The notes under the pieces were generated by a model that was not told where the DNA came from, made no database searches, and was given only the letters and a program-made list of their open reading frames with translations. A program made the position numbers and the translations under genes. From a virus, in IMG/VR virus record IMGVR_UViG_3300009152_000265, positions 1-20,431 of that record: DNA of 20,431 nt. The stretch is one strand, 5' to 3'. Positions 1 to 5,744 of this stretch are shown here, in pieces. Each line of letters opens with the position of its first letter. The first letter of the stretch is position 1.

Positions 1-261
1 TGCTACTGGTCTGCCGTGCGATTCGCTCCGGCTTGAGTTTGAGTATCCGACCTTGCGCCAGAGCTTGCGAAGGAACACCGCGCCCATCACTCGTGGGTCG
101 ACTTCGACCGGAGGTGGGCAAACGCGGCGCACGTCGTTAATCGTAACCGTGCCTCCGTTGCAGCCGATCGTATATGCTGCCGAGCGAGCTTGTTCTAGCC
201 ACTCGGTGCGGGTTGCTTCGTATAGCGGAAGCACGCTTTGCTCGAATAGGGTGGCGCTCAT
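1..261 (-). CDS. Conserved phage protein of unknown function (3' end beyond window)
   Basis: This reading frame starts with ATG at 261 and stays open to the left edge, so only 87 residues are visible and the C-terminus is missing. The protein begins MSATLFEQ and has the segment VTINDVRRVCPPPVEVDPR followed by VMGAVFLRK. That pattern is familiar to me from small uncharacterised proteins in many phage early regions, although no function is known. It is probably a compact helical protein. The start overlaps the stop of the preceding gene in an ATGA arrangement, which suggests translational coupling. I am confident it is a gene and cannot assign a role. Confidence 0.75.
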   Translation of the reverse strand, partial: MSATLFEQSVLPLYEATRTEWLEQARSAAYTIGCNGGTVTINDVRRVCPPPVEVDPRVMGAVFLRKLWRKVGYSNSSRSESHGRPVA

Positions 262-431
262 TTGCTGGCCTCCTTCAGCAGAGCCATCTGCTCTTCCAAA
301 TATTTCCGTGCAAACTCTTCGCTTTCTACAGTGAAGCGAGCCATGTGTTCGGCTCGTTCACGTTGTTCCCAGGCACTGTCAACTCTATGTTGATAGGCTT
401 CATTTTCTAGTCTCATTTTAGTGTAGTACAT
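258..431 (-). CDS. Small charged helical protein, unknown function
   Basis: This gene encodes 57 residues beginning MYYTKMRLENEAYQ. It is rich in Glu, Arg and Ala with no Gly or Pro, so a single long helix or coiled coil is likely. I chose the ATG at 431 because GGAG lies about ten bases upstream; a TTG nine codons earlier is possible but lacks such a site. Its stop overlaps the next start by four bases (ATGA). It lies in the leftward arm between a 30-codon gene and the gene at the left edge. I do not recognise it. Confidence 0.6.
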   Translation of the reverse strand: MYYTKMRLENEAYQHRVDSAWEQRERAEHMARFTVESEEFARKYLEEQMALLKEASK

Positions 432-433
432 AT

Positions 434-526
434 TTATTTTCTCCGAGTTTTTTTCCAACCGATTGCAGCTAATAGATCATGCCACAGTTTGGCGAGGATA
501 ATTTTATTTTGGTCGTTTGTTTTCAT
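434..526 (-). CDS. Very small protein (30 residues), unknown function
   Basis: The frame encodes 30 residues, starting MKTNDQNKIILAKLWHDLLA and ending in a basic tail (KKTRRK). It fills the space between the preceding helix-turn-helix gene, which it overlaps by 23 bases, and the following gene, which starts three bases beyond its stop. AGGAG is absent; GGAGAC lies just upstream of the ATG. The even spacing in a tightly packed array is the main argument that it is real. The amphipathic centre with a basic end could bind nucleic acid or a protein partner, but that is only inference. Confidence 0.45.
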   Translation of the reverse strand: MKTNDQNKIILAKLWHDLLAAIGWKKTRRK

Positions 527-746
527 GTTTGTCTCCGTATAAATACACGGCTAATGTGTTTCTGTTCACTCCAAACTCTGTGCAGATTGCAGCCAGGGAT
601 TTTTGCTTCTTATATTCAGCAATAGCCAGAGCTATCTGCGTTGGTACTGGCCTCACTTTAGGGCCACGTTTCTTGGGCGCATCATCTATCGGCGGTGCGA
701 CAGTAATTAACCCGGCTTGTCTAAGATGTACGAATGGATCACTCAT
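504..746 (-). CDS. Small DNA-binding protein with helix-turn-helix-like segment
   Basis: This 80-residue protein has a basic linker KKRGPKVRP at about residues 25-33, reminiscent of an AT-hook core. It is followed by a segment at about 50-68 (SLAAICTEFGVNRNTLAVYL) that reads like a resolvase/Hin-type helix-turn-helix with the usual Gly-Val turn. The C-terminus is basic. A good ribosome binding site (AGGAGA) precedes the ATG, unlike most neighbours. It is likely a transcription or replication accessory factor acting on phage or host DNA. The helix-turn-helix reading rests on the motif alone, and the target is unknown. Confidence 0.72.
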   Translation of the reverse strand: MSDPFVHLRQAGLITVAPPIDDAPKKRGPKVRPVPTQIALAIAEYKKQKSLAAICTEFGVNRNTLAVYLYGDKHENKRPK

Positions 747-781
747 AATTTTTCTCCTCTGTTTCTAAGATTTCGTGTAGT

Positions 782-1075
782 CTACGTGGCAGGAATGGAT
801 AGGTCATCACTATCTTTAACAGTCGCTCCAGATAGGCTTCGCGCTTGCTCGGCAAGCTTAACGTAGGATTCACCCAAAGACAGTTTAAGCTGTCTAATTT
901 CTGTGCTGGCTCGTTCAAGTTCTTGTTCATATATTTCTGTGGTTTTAGGTTGGCTATCAATACAAAGCATTATCGATTCGGTGAGACCTTCGGCCTCCGC
1001 TCTAGCTGCACGGCCTACGCCGCGCTTGCTAACTTCTTGAAGTGCTATCTTCATTATCTTTTCTTTAGTGGTCAT
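782..1075 (-). CDS. Small coiled-coil protein, unknown function
   Basis: The gene encodes 97 residues. The N-terminus (MTTKEKIMKIALQEVSK) is basic and helical. From about residue 40 to 80 the sequence is Glu/Leu/Lys-rich with heptad-like spacing (YEQELERASTEIRQLKLSLG), suggesting a coiled coil and oligomerisation. No SD sequence is visible before the chosen ATG; an internal ATG six codons later is an alternative. A second minus-strand frame (739-960) overlaps it but looks less protein-like. I do not recognise a family. Confidence 0.6.
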   Translation of the reverse strand: MTTKEKIMKIALQEVSKRGVGRAARAEAEGLTESIMLCIDSQPKTTEIYEQELERASTEIRQLKLSLGESYVKLAEQARSLSGATVKDSDDLSIPAT

Positions 1076-1135
1076 ACTGTCTTTTGGTTGGTTGTTTATT
1101 TATTATCAAGGAAAATATCTTGCTCGTTTTATCCT

Positions 1136-1163
1136 TAGGAAAAACGACTAGCTTTGCTAGCTG
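1136..1163 (-). terminator. Possible weak leftward terminator
   Basis: On the minus strand CTAGC-AAA-GCTAG (1160-1148) forms a 5-bp hairpin and is followed by TCG and five T residues (1144-1140). The stem is short, so termination would be weak. It would end any transcript crossing 1180-1560 before the gene that starts at 1075. Confidence 0.25.
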
Positions 1164-1258
1164 CTTGTCAGTCTTCTGAAAAGTAGGAGAGTGGGCACAA
1201 CTCACCCATTGCTGGGAGAGGATGCTTGGCAGTCTGAAAAGCTGGAGCCAGTGGTCAT

Positions 1259-1549
1259 CTACGTGAGCATTGGGACGGCGTTGACTCTATTCACCCAGCT
1301 CACGTTACTCACCTCCATTGCTGGAGCGTCATGTATTAAGTCGCTTGGTACGTTGGTCGAGGCGACACCGTGTTCTATCCTCACGTCCTGCCGTGCGCGG
1401 GTCAGTTGGTGAGGGTGTCCTTTTAGATCGGGAAAAGAAACAGCCCCGGCAGTGCTTGCGATCACTCCGAGGCTGTGTTCCAGGGAACTCGTAAGCTTCT
1501 GGAAAGTCTGGACAAGTTCGCAAGAACTGTCTATTCCGTAGTGTATCAT
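1259..1549 (-). CDS. Doubtful hypothetical protein
   Basis: An ATG at 1549 opens a 96-residue frame, and codon use along it is not obviously unlike its neighbours. There is no SD sequence, no recognisable motif, and the flanks contain inverted repeats that fit a non-coding or structured region equally well. A second minus frame over the same bases (stop at 1329) contains a HCRGC cluster like the end of a zinc finger, but only a TTG start. I list this frame as the longest candidate, not as an established gene. Confidence 0.28.
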   Translation of the reverse strand: MIHYGIDSSCELVQTFQKLTSSLEHSLGVIASTAGAVSFPDLKGHPHQLTRARQDVRIEHGVASTNVPSDLIHDAPAMEVSNVSWVNRVNAVPMLT

Positions 1550-1581
1550 TTAATTTTATTGGTAAGTCAACATTTATTTTT

Positions 1582-1794
1582 ATGCCCCACTATGCCAGCG
1601 GAGATCACCTGTTTATCACGGATAAACAATGCGCTAGTCACCCCGATTTTATCAAGGAACTAATCCTTGAGGGATCGGAGGACGTAATGGTGATAGACCG
1701 CTGGGAAAGCAAGGGGTTCATCAAGGTTTATGTGAGGATAGTAAGCTCTGACGCTTCCCCACCAGGGGAATCCGGAAGTCAGGGCGGCTCCTAA
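1582..1794 (+). CDS. Possible small protein on the strand opposite to its neighbours
   Basis: This ATG-initiated frame encodes 70 residues. The middle part (EGSEDVMVIDRWESKGFIK and what follows) looks like a folded alpha/beta protein, and the tail is rich in Gly and Ser. It would be the only rightward gene within the leftward arm and its last 74 bases overlap the 3' end of the minus-strand gene at 1721-1942. There is no SD sequence. Two perfect inverted repeats lie inside it. The alternative is a non-coding interval whose frame is open by chance. Confidence 0.35.
   Translation: MPHYASGDHLFITDKQCASHPDFIKELILEGSEDVMVIDRWESKGFIKVYVRIVSSDASPPGESGSQGGS
1610..1628. repeat. 19-bp palindrome, operator-like
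   Basis: TGTTTATC-ACG-GATAAACA has perfect 8-bp arms and a 3-base centre. A second perfect repeat, TCAAGGA-ACTAA-TCCTTGA, follows at 1652-1670. Neither is followed by a T-run, so they read more like binding sites or RNA hairpins than terminators. Confidence 0.45.
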
Positions 1795-1942
1795 TGTAGG
1801 CCACCATAGCATCTAGGCATCTGCCATAGGGGATGCCATAGAATCCCCGCCAAGCCTGTAGGATGGCCTTGGTATCAGGGTGTACCGAGAGAGTGGCACG
1901 TTGCAGCATCACTCTGTTAGTCTTATTGCTATTAGTTTTCAT
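1721..1942 (-). CDS. Small conserved protein of unknown function, possibly DNA-binding
   Basis: The 73-residue product begins MKTNSNKTNRVMLQRATLSV. The segment TLSVHPDTKAILQAWRGFYG followed by IPYGRCLDAMVAYIRS has the length and rhythm of ribbon-helix-helix or small helix-turn-helix proteins: a short beta strand followed by two helices. I chose the ATG at 1942 because AGGAT lies nine bases upstream; an upstream start would run into the preceding gene. It starts two bases after the preceding stop, so it is probably co-translated with 1945-2253. The ribbon-helix-helix idea is inference. Confidence 0.65.
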   Translation of the reverse strand: MKTNSNKTNRVMLQRATLSVHPDTKAILQAWRGFYGIPYGRCLDAMVAYIRSRPDFRIPLVGKRQSLLSSHKP

Positions 1943-1944
1943 TA

Positions 1945-2253
1945 TTAATATCCTGTTTTGACTGCCCATGCCATACCTGTTCCTTTAAATCTATAATTTA
2001 ATTGGAATGCTTTGCGCCTATCCATCACCTTAGAAACAATCTGTTCGTTATCGTTCTGATAGTCGATAAGAACGTGGCGCACCTCTACTGGAGAATTACC
2101 ATGTTCCTCCATGTTTATACAGTTTAACTTTGTAGCGGTAGTAGTGAGCAAACACTGCTTCTCCATTGGTTTTTTCCTGATAGCCATTTGATAACTCCTC
2201 AAGTTAGCAACTGCCTTTGAATATATTTGTGTGTATGATTTTATTTGTGTCAT
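1945..2253 (-). CDS. Hypothetical phage protein
   Basis: This gene encodes 102 residues. The N-terminal third is basic (MAIRKKPMEKQ at about 23-33). The C-terminal half, running from SPVEVRHVLIDYQNDNEQIV to FKGTGMAW, looks like a beta-rich domain. A strong ribosome binding site (AAGGAGAT) lies about seven bases upstream of the ATG, one of the few clear SD sites in this arm. It precedes the small gene at 1721-1942 by two bases. No family is recognised. Confidence 0.7.
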   Translation of the reverse strand: MTQIKSYTQIYSKAVANLRSYQMAIRKKPMEKQCLLTTTATKLNCINMEEHGNSPVEVRHVLIDYQNDNEQIVSKVMDRRKAFQLNYRFKGTGMAWAVKTGY

Positions 2254-2267
2254 GTTTTATCTCCTTT

Positions 2268-2897
2268 CTAGTGTTTCTTGTACGTTACGTTGAATGTTTC
2301 TCTATCCCAGCAAGCCCGACAAGTTAAGCATTTGTTGCCAGTTGTTGAGGCTGGGCAACTGAACGCTGATGCTGATGCACCGCTGACGTTCACCCCTAGC
2401 ATACGAGCGAACATTTCTGGAGCCTTTCCATCAAACATAAGAGCCGACAATCGGATAGTTAGATTGTCTGGAACAACTCCACCTTCGGAGATGAATTGCC
2501 TGACGTATGCATACTCCCGCGTTGGCATCCAATGCTTGATGTTTGGTGTCTTGTTTACCACCTCAACGATCTTCGCCAGGTGCCAAGCTCCCTGCAAATC
2601 TCCGCTATCAAACCAACGGAAGTATCCAGAGGACTCCGTCTCGTTGATAACTTGTGCCATTGCGTCTACCCAACCATCTTCCGTGAGTGCAGCAAATCTG
2701 TTTGCGTGCGCTTTCTTAGTCGATGGGTACAGATAGTTACCCCGGCGAGCGTAACATCTGCTACAGATAGACCCCTCTACTTTAGCCATGCGTGCCCCTA
2801 CGTGGCACAGCTCAGCCGATATAGACCAGCTCTGGCACGGCATCTTAGATGGCGCGGAGAGATTGCCTACGAATTTTAATGCCTCATTAGTTGTCAT
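2268..2897 (-). CDS. Cys-rich phage protein resembling the Gp88 family
   Basis: The 209-residue protein has two cysteine groups: C21, C31, C45 and C48 near the N-terminus (SICSRCYARRGNY) and C181, C190, C193 and C196 near the C-terminus (KCLTCRACW). Between them lies a conserved-looking core with RWFDSGDLQGAWHLAKIVEV at 94-113 and HWMPTREYAYV at 122-132. This pattern matches what I recall as the phage Gene product 88 family. Its function is not established; the cysteines suggest zinc or an iron-sulphur cluster. The stop is 14 bases before the next gene. It probably acts in the cytoplasm during early infection. Family assignment is from memory of the motif pattern. Confidence 0.72.
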   Translation of the reverse strand: MTTNEALKFVGNLSAPSKMPCQSWSISAELCHVGARMAKVEGSICSRCYARRGNYLYPSTKKAHANRFAALTEDGWVDAMAQVINETESSGYFRWFDSGDLQGAWHLAKIVEVVNKTPNIKHWMPTREYAYVRQFISEGGVVPDNLTIRLSALMFDGKAPEMFARMLGVNVSGASASAFSCPASTTGNKCLTCRACWDRETFNVTYKKH

Positions 2898-2906
2898 TTG
2901 TTTTTA

Positions 2907-3059
2907 TTAGTATCCATTGGTGATGTTTATCAGAACGTATGTTCCTTCTTTACATAATGTCCAAGGAACACCCGATGTGTTGAGTGCTTGAATCAAACGA
3001 GCGAATGCTTGCGTTTGTTCGTAGTCTTTCAGATCGAACTTTAATGTTTCTATTGTCAT
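2907..3059 (-). CDS. Small protein (50 residues), unknown function
   Basis: This frame starts MTIETLKFDLKDYEQTQAFA and continues as a helix-then-strand protein ending in YVLINITNGY. It fits neatly between the methyltransferase-like gene, whose stop is 12 bases upstream, and the Gp88-like gene, whose start is nine bases beyond its stop. Its leader is A/C-rich (AATAAACAAAATG) with no SD, as in most neighbours. The composition is typical of a small alpha/beta phage protein. The role is unknown. Confidence 0.6.
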   Translation of the reverse strand: MTIETLKFDLKDYEQTQAFARLIQALNTSGVPWTLCKEGTYVLINITNGY

Positions 3060-3071
3060 TTTGTTTATTGT

Positions 3072-3656
3072 TTATCTAAGGCTATCCCATTGTTCAGCCA
3101 TTGCATTTGCAATGCCTTGAAATGTTTTGCTGCGTAGTTTTCCACTACCACCGCCAGTTTTTGCGTGCCACATTGGTGACGACTTGCCACTAGCGTACAC
3201 CTTGCGTTCTCCCTTACTCACGATGTTAGTTGGTGTAAGCAGGTCTAGATTCTTCAACCATAAGCACGTTGCCTTGGTTGTTTCATGCCCGAATTGCCAG
3301 GGATGAATGATCTGATCTGGCTTTCGTATTCTAGTTGAGATCACGCTGATTGGATTCTCGATGCAGATTTTTTTGATCGGTGCATCCATTAATGCACGTA
3401 CAAAATCCAATGCTTCGGCTTGCTCTTTCACCTTATATTTAAACCAGGCCGCGCCGCTTACAGCGAGATGCGTACACGGTGGGTGAGCAATCATCATGTC
3501 CCAGCCATTGTTAATGATGTCGAACACGTCACCTTGGTAGTGGTGTGGCTTGCCATCATCTGATGGCAGCAAGTCGCATGATATTGCATCATGACCGTTG
3601 GCACGGAAGGCTTCCCTCACCGTACCCGAATACTCACAAGCTATTAGTATTTTCAT
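3072..3656 (-). CDS. DNA (cytosine-5) methyltransferase-like protein, compact phage form
   Basis: From the ATG at 3656 the product is 194 residues. It opens with MKILIACEYSGTVREAF, corresponding to the S-adenosylmethionine-binding motif I. It then shows HPPCTHLAVSG at 58-68, the Pro-Cys catalytic motif with C61 as candidate nucleophile, and IENP at 99-102, the Glu-Asn-Pro motif. The end TFQGIANAMAEQW resembles the last conserved C5-methyltransferase motif. It is much shorter than usual bacterial enzymes (about 300-400 residues) and has little room for a target-recognition domain. Likely roles are modification of phage DNA against restriction or a related base modification. A longer upstream start would lie inside the preceding gene; the chosen start overlaps it by 23 bases. 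Activity is inferred. Confidence 0.8.
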   Translation of the reverse strand: MKILIACEYSGTVREAFRANGHDAISCDLLPSDDGKPHHYQGDVFDIINNGWDMMIAHPPCTHLAVSGAAWFKYKVKEQAEALDFVRALMDAPIKKICIENPISVISTRIRKPDQIIHPWQFGHETTKATCLWLKNLDLLTPTNIVSKGERKVYASGKSSPMWHAKTGGGSGKLRSKTFQGIANAMAEQWDSLR

Positions 3657-3861
3657 GGATGGCTTTTGCTTGATCAAAGATTTTATGATATATATTTTTC
3701 TCGGAAACCTGGAATCCAAGTTTTGTGAGAGCCATAATATCATTTACATCTATTGTTTTTCTTCGGGTTAGGGTTTCTATAAACCCATTGTGCTCGCTGA
3801 CAATATAGAACGCGCTGGCTCCATAGTTTTTCTTAACTTCTACTTCTATTTTTGTATTCAT
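3634..3861 (-). CDS. Small hypothetical protein
   Basis: The 75-residue product begins MNTKIEVEVKKNYGASAFYI, a beta-hairpin-like start, followed by TRRKTIDVNDIMALTKLGFQ, which looks helical. Its start overlaps the stop of the preceding gene by four bases (ATGA), and its 3' end overlaps the methyltransferase-like gene by 23 bases, so the three are probably translated as a coupled set. The leader is A-rich (AAAACAAAATG) without SD. The family is unknown. Confidence 0.68.
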   Translation of the reverse strand: MNTKIEVEVKKNYGASAFYIVSEHNGFIETLTRRKTIDVNDIMALTKLGFQVSEKNIYHKIFDQAKAIHENTNSL

Positions 3862-4190
3862 TTTGTTTTATATTTCTTACGTTTCCATGCATTGAGTAGG
3901 TCTTGGATATGCCAGTCTAAGTCTGGCTGAAGCCAACATTCAGAGCCGTCTACATTATCCCACGGCATCTTAATTTTAGGCATAAATATTACGCACCATG
4001 CGTTAATAAAATTCAACATAGACTCAACATTGATAGTGCCGTCTATGCTGTCGTATTTGTTGGGCGTTCCATGCCCATCATTTTCTACTAGCAAAACAGG
4101 CTTACGATCCACGCATATGGTAGCGCAGAATAAGTCTGTCTCGTCGCTGAAGTGCTCGTTATGTTTTATCTTTGTTAGTGTTATTTTCAT
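3858..4190 (-). CDS. Hypothetical phage protein
   Basis: The gene encodes 110 residues starting MKITLTKIKHNEHFSDETDL. Segments such as ICVDRKPVLLVENDGHGTPN and MPWDNVDGSECWLQPDLDWH suggest an alpha/beta fold with acidic loops; the tail is basic (KRKKYKTK). I recall similar small proteins in phage early regions but cannot name a family. It overlaps the preceding gene by 32 bases and the following one by four, typical of this arm. The leader is AACAAAAACAAAATG with no SD. Confidence 0.68.
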   Translation of the reverse strand: MKITLTKIKHNEHFSDETDLFCATICVDRKPVLLVENDGHGTPNKYDSIDGTINVESMLNFINAWCVIFMPKIKMPWDNVDGSECWLQPDLDWHIQDLLNAWKRKKYKTK

Positions 4191-4380
4191 TTTGTTTTTG
4201 TTGTTTTAACATATAGACAACCAATTTATAGGCTTCGACGAAGCATTCTTCGGCGGTAGCTTTGGCATCACGAGGATCATCTGGGTCTTCATCGTTGTCT
4301 GCACGGAGCCAGAATAGTCCAGCGTTTAACAATATTTCTATTTCTTTAAGACGAGGCGTTCCATTTGGTATATATTTCAT
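4159..4380 (-). CDS. Small acidic hypothetical protein
   Basis: The product has 73 residues and starts MKYIPNGTPRLKEIEILLNA. Its centre (NDEDPDDPRDAKATAEE) is strongly acidic, and the C-terminal helix YKLVVYMLKQQKQNENN is followed by a polar tail. Its start overlaps the stop of the upstream small gene by four bases, and its 3' end overlaps the following gene by 32 bases. Acidic small phage proteins often inhibit host DNA-binding enzymes by mimicking DNA, but nothing here proves that. Confidence 0.66.
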   Translation of the reverse strand: MKYIPNGTPRLKEIEILLNAGLFWLRADNDEDPDDPRDAKATAEECFVEAYKLVVYMLKQQKQNENNTNKDKT

Positions 4381-4523
4381 TTGGTTTTTGTGGTTTCCAG
4401 GAATTGCTTTTTAAGCTCTAGCATTTGTTCTTTGCTGAGCTTTCTAAATGCAGCAGATGCTCTAATCTTTTCTGCATTGGCTTCGATTATTTGTATCAAT
4501 ATCTCTCTTTCCATGTCGTTCAT
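4377..4523 (-). CDS. Small helical protein (48 residues), N-terminus shared with its upstream neighbour
   Basis: The frame begins MNDMEREILIQIIEANAEKI and is almost entirely helix-forming residues. The first eight residues match the neighbouring upstream gene (MNKDMEREI), and the DNA around both starts is nearly identical, pointing to a local duplication or a conserved start context. It overlaps the next start by four bases. The leader ACAAAAACCAAATGAA occurs again before the following gene. The function is unknown. Confidence 0.58.
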   Translation of the reverse strand: MNDMEREILIQIIEANAEKIRASAAFRKLSKEQMLELKKQFLETTKTK

Positions 4524-4535
4524 TTGGTTTTTGTG

Positions 4536-4694
4536 TTAGATAATTCCTTGATCTATCCATTCATCAAACGTCTTTAATGGCTTATCAATAGCGTGCATCA
4601 GATAAATCTGATACTCGTCTTTAAGTTTGCCGTTAAATCGCGTCTGCCACTCTTCGTTTTGTATGTATATTTCTCTTTCCATGTCTTTATTCAT
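4536..4694 (-). CDS. Small hypothetical protein (52 residues)
   Basis: The product starts MNKDMEREIYIQNEEWQTRF and ends DEWIDQGII. Its N-terminus resembles that of the following gene, but the rest differs. It is preceded by a run of CAA repeats (about 4700-4716 on the plus strand as GTT repeats), an unstructured A/C-rich leader in place of a Shine-Dalgarno site. Stop and next start are about 12 bases apart. No family is recognised. Confidence 0.58.
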   Translation of the reverse strand: MNKDMEREIYIQNEEWQTRFNGKLKDEYQIYLMHAIDKPLKTFDEWIDQGII

Positions 4695-4720
4695 GTTTCT
4701 ATTTGTTTTGTTGTTGTTGT

Positions 4721-5002
4721 TTATGTGTGTACAGCCTCGCTGACAACTTTGGCGAGGTTAGCTTTCGCTTCCTCCACCAATTTGTCCGCTGATTGCTCTA
4801 TATTAACAGCCGCATTATAGGCGGCGTTAGCTTTAGCAGACTCGTTGGATGCGAGGATAAACTTAGCCTCGGCATCGTCTCGATCTAGTTTTCTACTATA
4901 AGCTTTGTATCTGGCTTCTACGGTCAATGCATTAGCATTGTAAGCGGCATCTCGTGCCTCGATATAACTTTTTCTTGCATCTTCTACTGATATATTATTC
5001 AT
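4721..5002 (-). CDS. Ala-rich coiled-coil protein
   Basis: The 93-residue product is rich in Ala, Glu, Lys and Asp with no Pro or Gly (for example ARDAAYNANALTVEARYKAY and KLVEEAKANLAKVVSEA). It should form one or two long helices and probably a coiled coil. The stop at 4721 and start at 5002 leave short gaps to both neighbours. The leader (AATAAACAAAAAAATG) is A-rich with no SD. It could be a structural or regulatory helper; no family is recognised. Confidence 0.65.
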   Translation of the reverse strand: MNNISVEDARKSYIEARDAAYNANALTVEARYKAYSRKLDRDDAEAKFILASNESAKANAAYNAAVNIEQSADKLVEEAKANLAKVVSEAVHT

Positions 5003-5010
5003 TTTTTTGT

Positions 5011-5349
5011 TTATTTGAGTTTTGACTTAACTTTTTGCCAATATTTGGCGGTTTTTGGGCTATAAACACCCCCAGGCCCACCGTTCCAGATTTTTGCCCT
5101 TACTTCGGGCGTGCATCCGAAACGTTTGCCGTAGTGGTCTGTATAGATAACAAACATCTCCATAGATTTTTGAATGCTATACCTATCGTTCAACGTGTAG
5201 TGCTTTTTGCTGATCTGGTTGCAGTCTTTTACAACTACTTCCCAGATTTGCGCCGCACCCACGGCTCCTCCATTGTCACCTATAGCGTTACAATTGCCGC
5301 CGGATTCGACGGCGACAATTGCAGCGAAGAGCATTGCGGTTGTGATCAC
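5011..5349 (-). CDS. Lysozyme/transglycosylase SLT-like protein, probable endolysin
   Basis: The 112-residue protein has VAVESGGN at 12-19, with E15 in the place of the catalytic Glu of soluble lytic transglycosylases. GDNGGAVGAAQI at 24-35 is the usual substrate-groove motif. RAKIWNGGPGGV at 84-95 and the end YWQKVKSKL complete the pattern seen in small phage lysozyme-like enzymes that cleave peptidoglycan. I kept the GTG at 5349 (two bases after the upstream stop); an internal ATG five codons later would shorten the first helix. There is no obvious signal peptide, so export would need a holin or another route. Its place in the leftward arm, far from the holin-like genes at the right end, is unusual. 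Confidence 0.8.
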   Translation of the reverse strand: MITTAMLFAAIVAVESGGNCNAIGDNGGAVGAAQIWEVVVKDCNQISKKHYTLNDRYSIQKSMEMFVIYTDHYGKRFGCTPEVRAKIWNGGPGGVYSPKTAKYWQKVKSKLK

Positions 5350-5350
5350 A

Positions 5351-5683
5351 TTAGGCGGCTTTCAATTTGGCTAATTTTTCTTGATCCTTCGCAATCTTAG
5401 CCTCTAGTGCGCTTACTTCGTCCTTACGCTTAAGAATGAATGACATTGTGTCACTCCGCACTCCTGACTTGTCCTTAATATCTGCCAACGTGTAGCCTTG
5501 GCTGACCGCGATTTGGATCATGTGGGCGATTTGCCCTACGTCCATACCTCCCAATTTCTCGCGCTTTTCATTACGGCATTCCGTGATTAAAGCACGATTT
5601 GCTTTTAACGTTTCCTTGTCGAAGGAATTGCTTTTATTTACAATTTCAGACACTTGTGACTTGCTTAATGCTAACGTGTTCAT
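5351..5683 (-). CDS. First gene of the leftward arm; helix-turn-helix-like protein with coiled-coil tail
   Basis: The 110-residue product has a helical N-terminus and a central segment DVGQIAHMIQIAVSQGYTLA followed by DIKDKSGVRSDTMSFILKR. The latter fits a helix-turn-helix (TLADIKDKSGV as turn, RSDTMSFIL as recognition helix). The C-terminal VSALEAKIAKDQEKLAKLK is a short coiled coil for dimerisation. AGGAT lies about eight bases before the ATG. As the gene next to the large control region, it is a reasonable candidate regulator of the leftward arm or of the divergent region. The regulatory role is inference. Confidence 0.72.
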   Translation of the reverse strand: MNTLALSKSQVSEIVNKSNSFDKETLKANRALITECRNEKREKLGGMDVGQIAHMIQIAVSQGYTLADIKDKSGVRSDTMSFILKRKDEVSALEAKIAKDQEKLAKLKAA

Positions 5684-5744
5684 TTTTATCCTTTTTTTAT
5701 AGGTAAGCGAAAATTCCCAGCGAAATGCTGAGCTTTTTCGTGTA

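Larger units (their letters stand above)
1076..1581. other. Interval of uncertain coding content with several inverted repeats
   Basis: This 500-base stretch interrupts the otherwise gene-dense leftward arm. It holds short perfect inverted repeats: CTCCA-TTGC-TGGAG near 1312-1325, a nested hairpin near 1441-1475 with outer CAGCC/GGCTG arms, and AGTTC-GCAA-GAACT near 1515-1528. Two similar copies of an ACTCACC...ATTGCTGG.GAG sequence lie near 1200 and 1307. TTGACT on the minus strand at 1570-1565 could be a -35 element, but the -10 is poor. It could be a weakly conserved gene, a structured RNA or a recombination remnant. Confidence 0.4.

Noticed and set aside
739-960. Minus-strand frame of 73 codons overlapping the 782-1075 gene
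   Set aside because: It lies in another frame of a more protein-like gene and has no start signal. A 22-codon internal part (739-807) could be translated, but nothing supports it.
1-5683. CRISPR array or toxin-antitoxin pair in the leftward arm
   Set aside because: I saw no regularly spaced direct repeats, and no small gene pair carries a toxin or antitoxin motif I can name.
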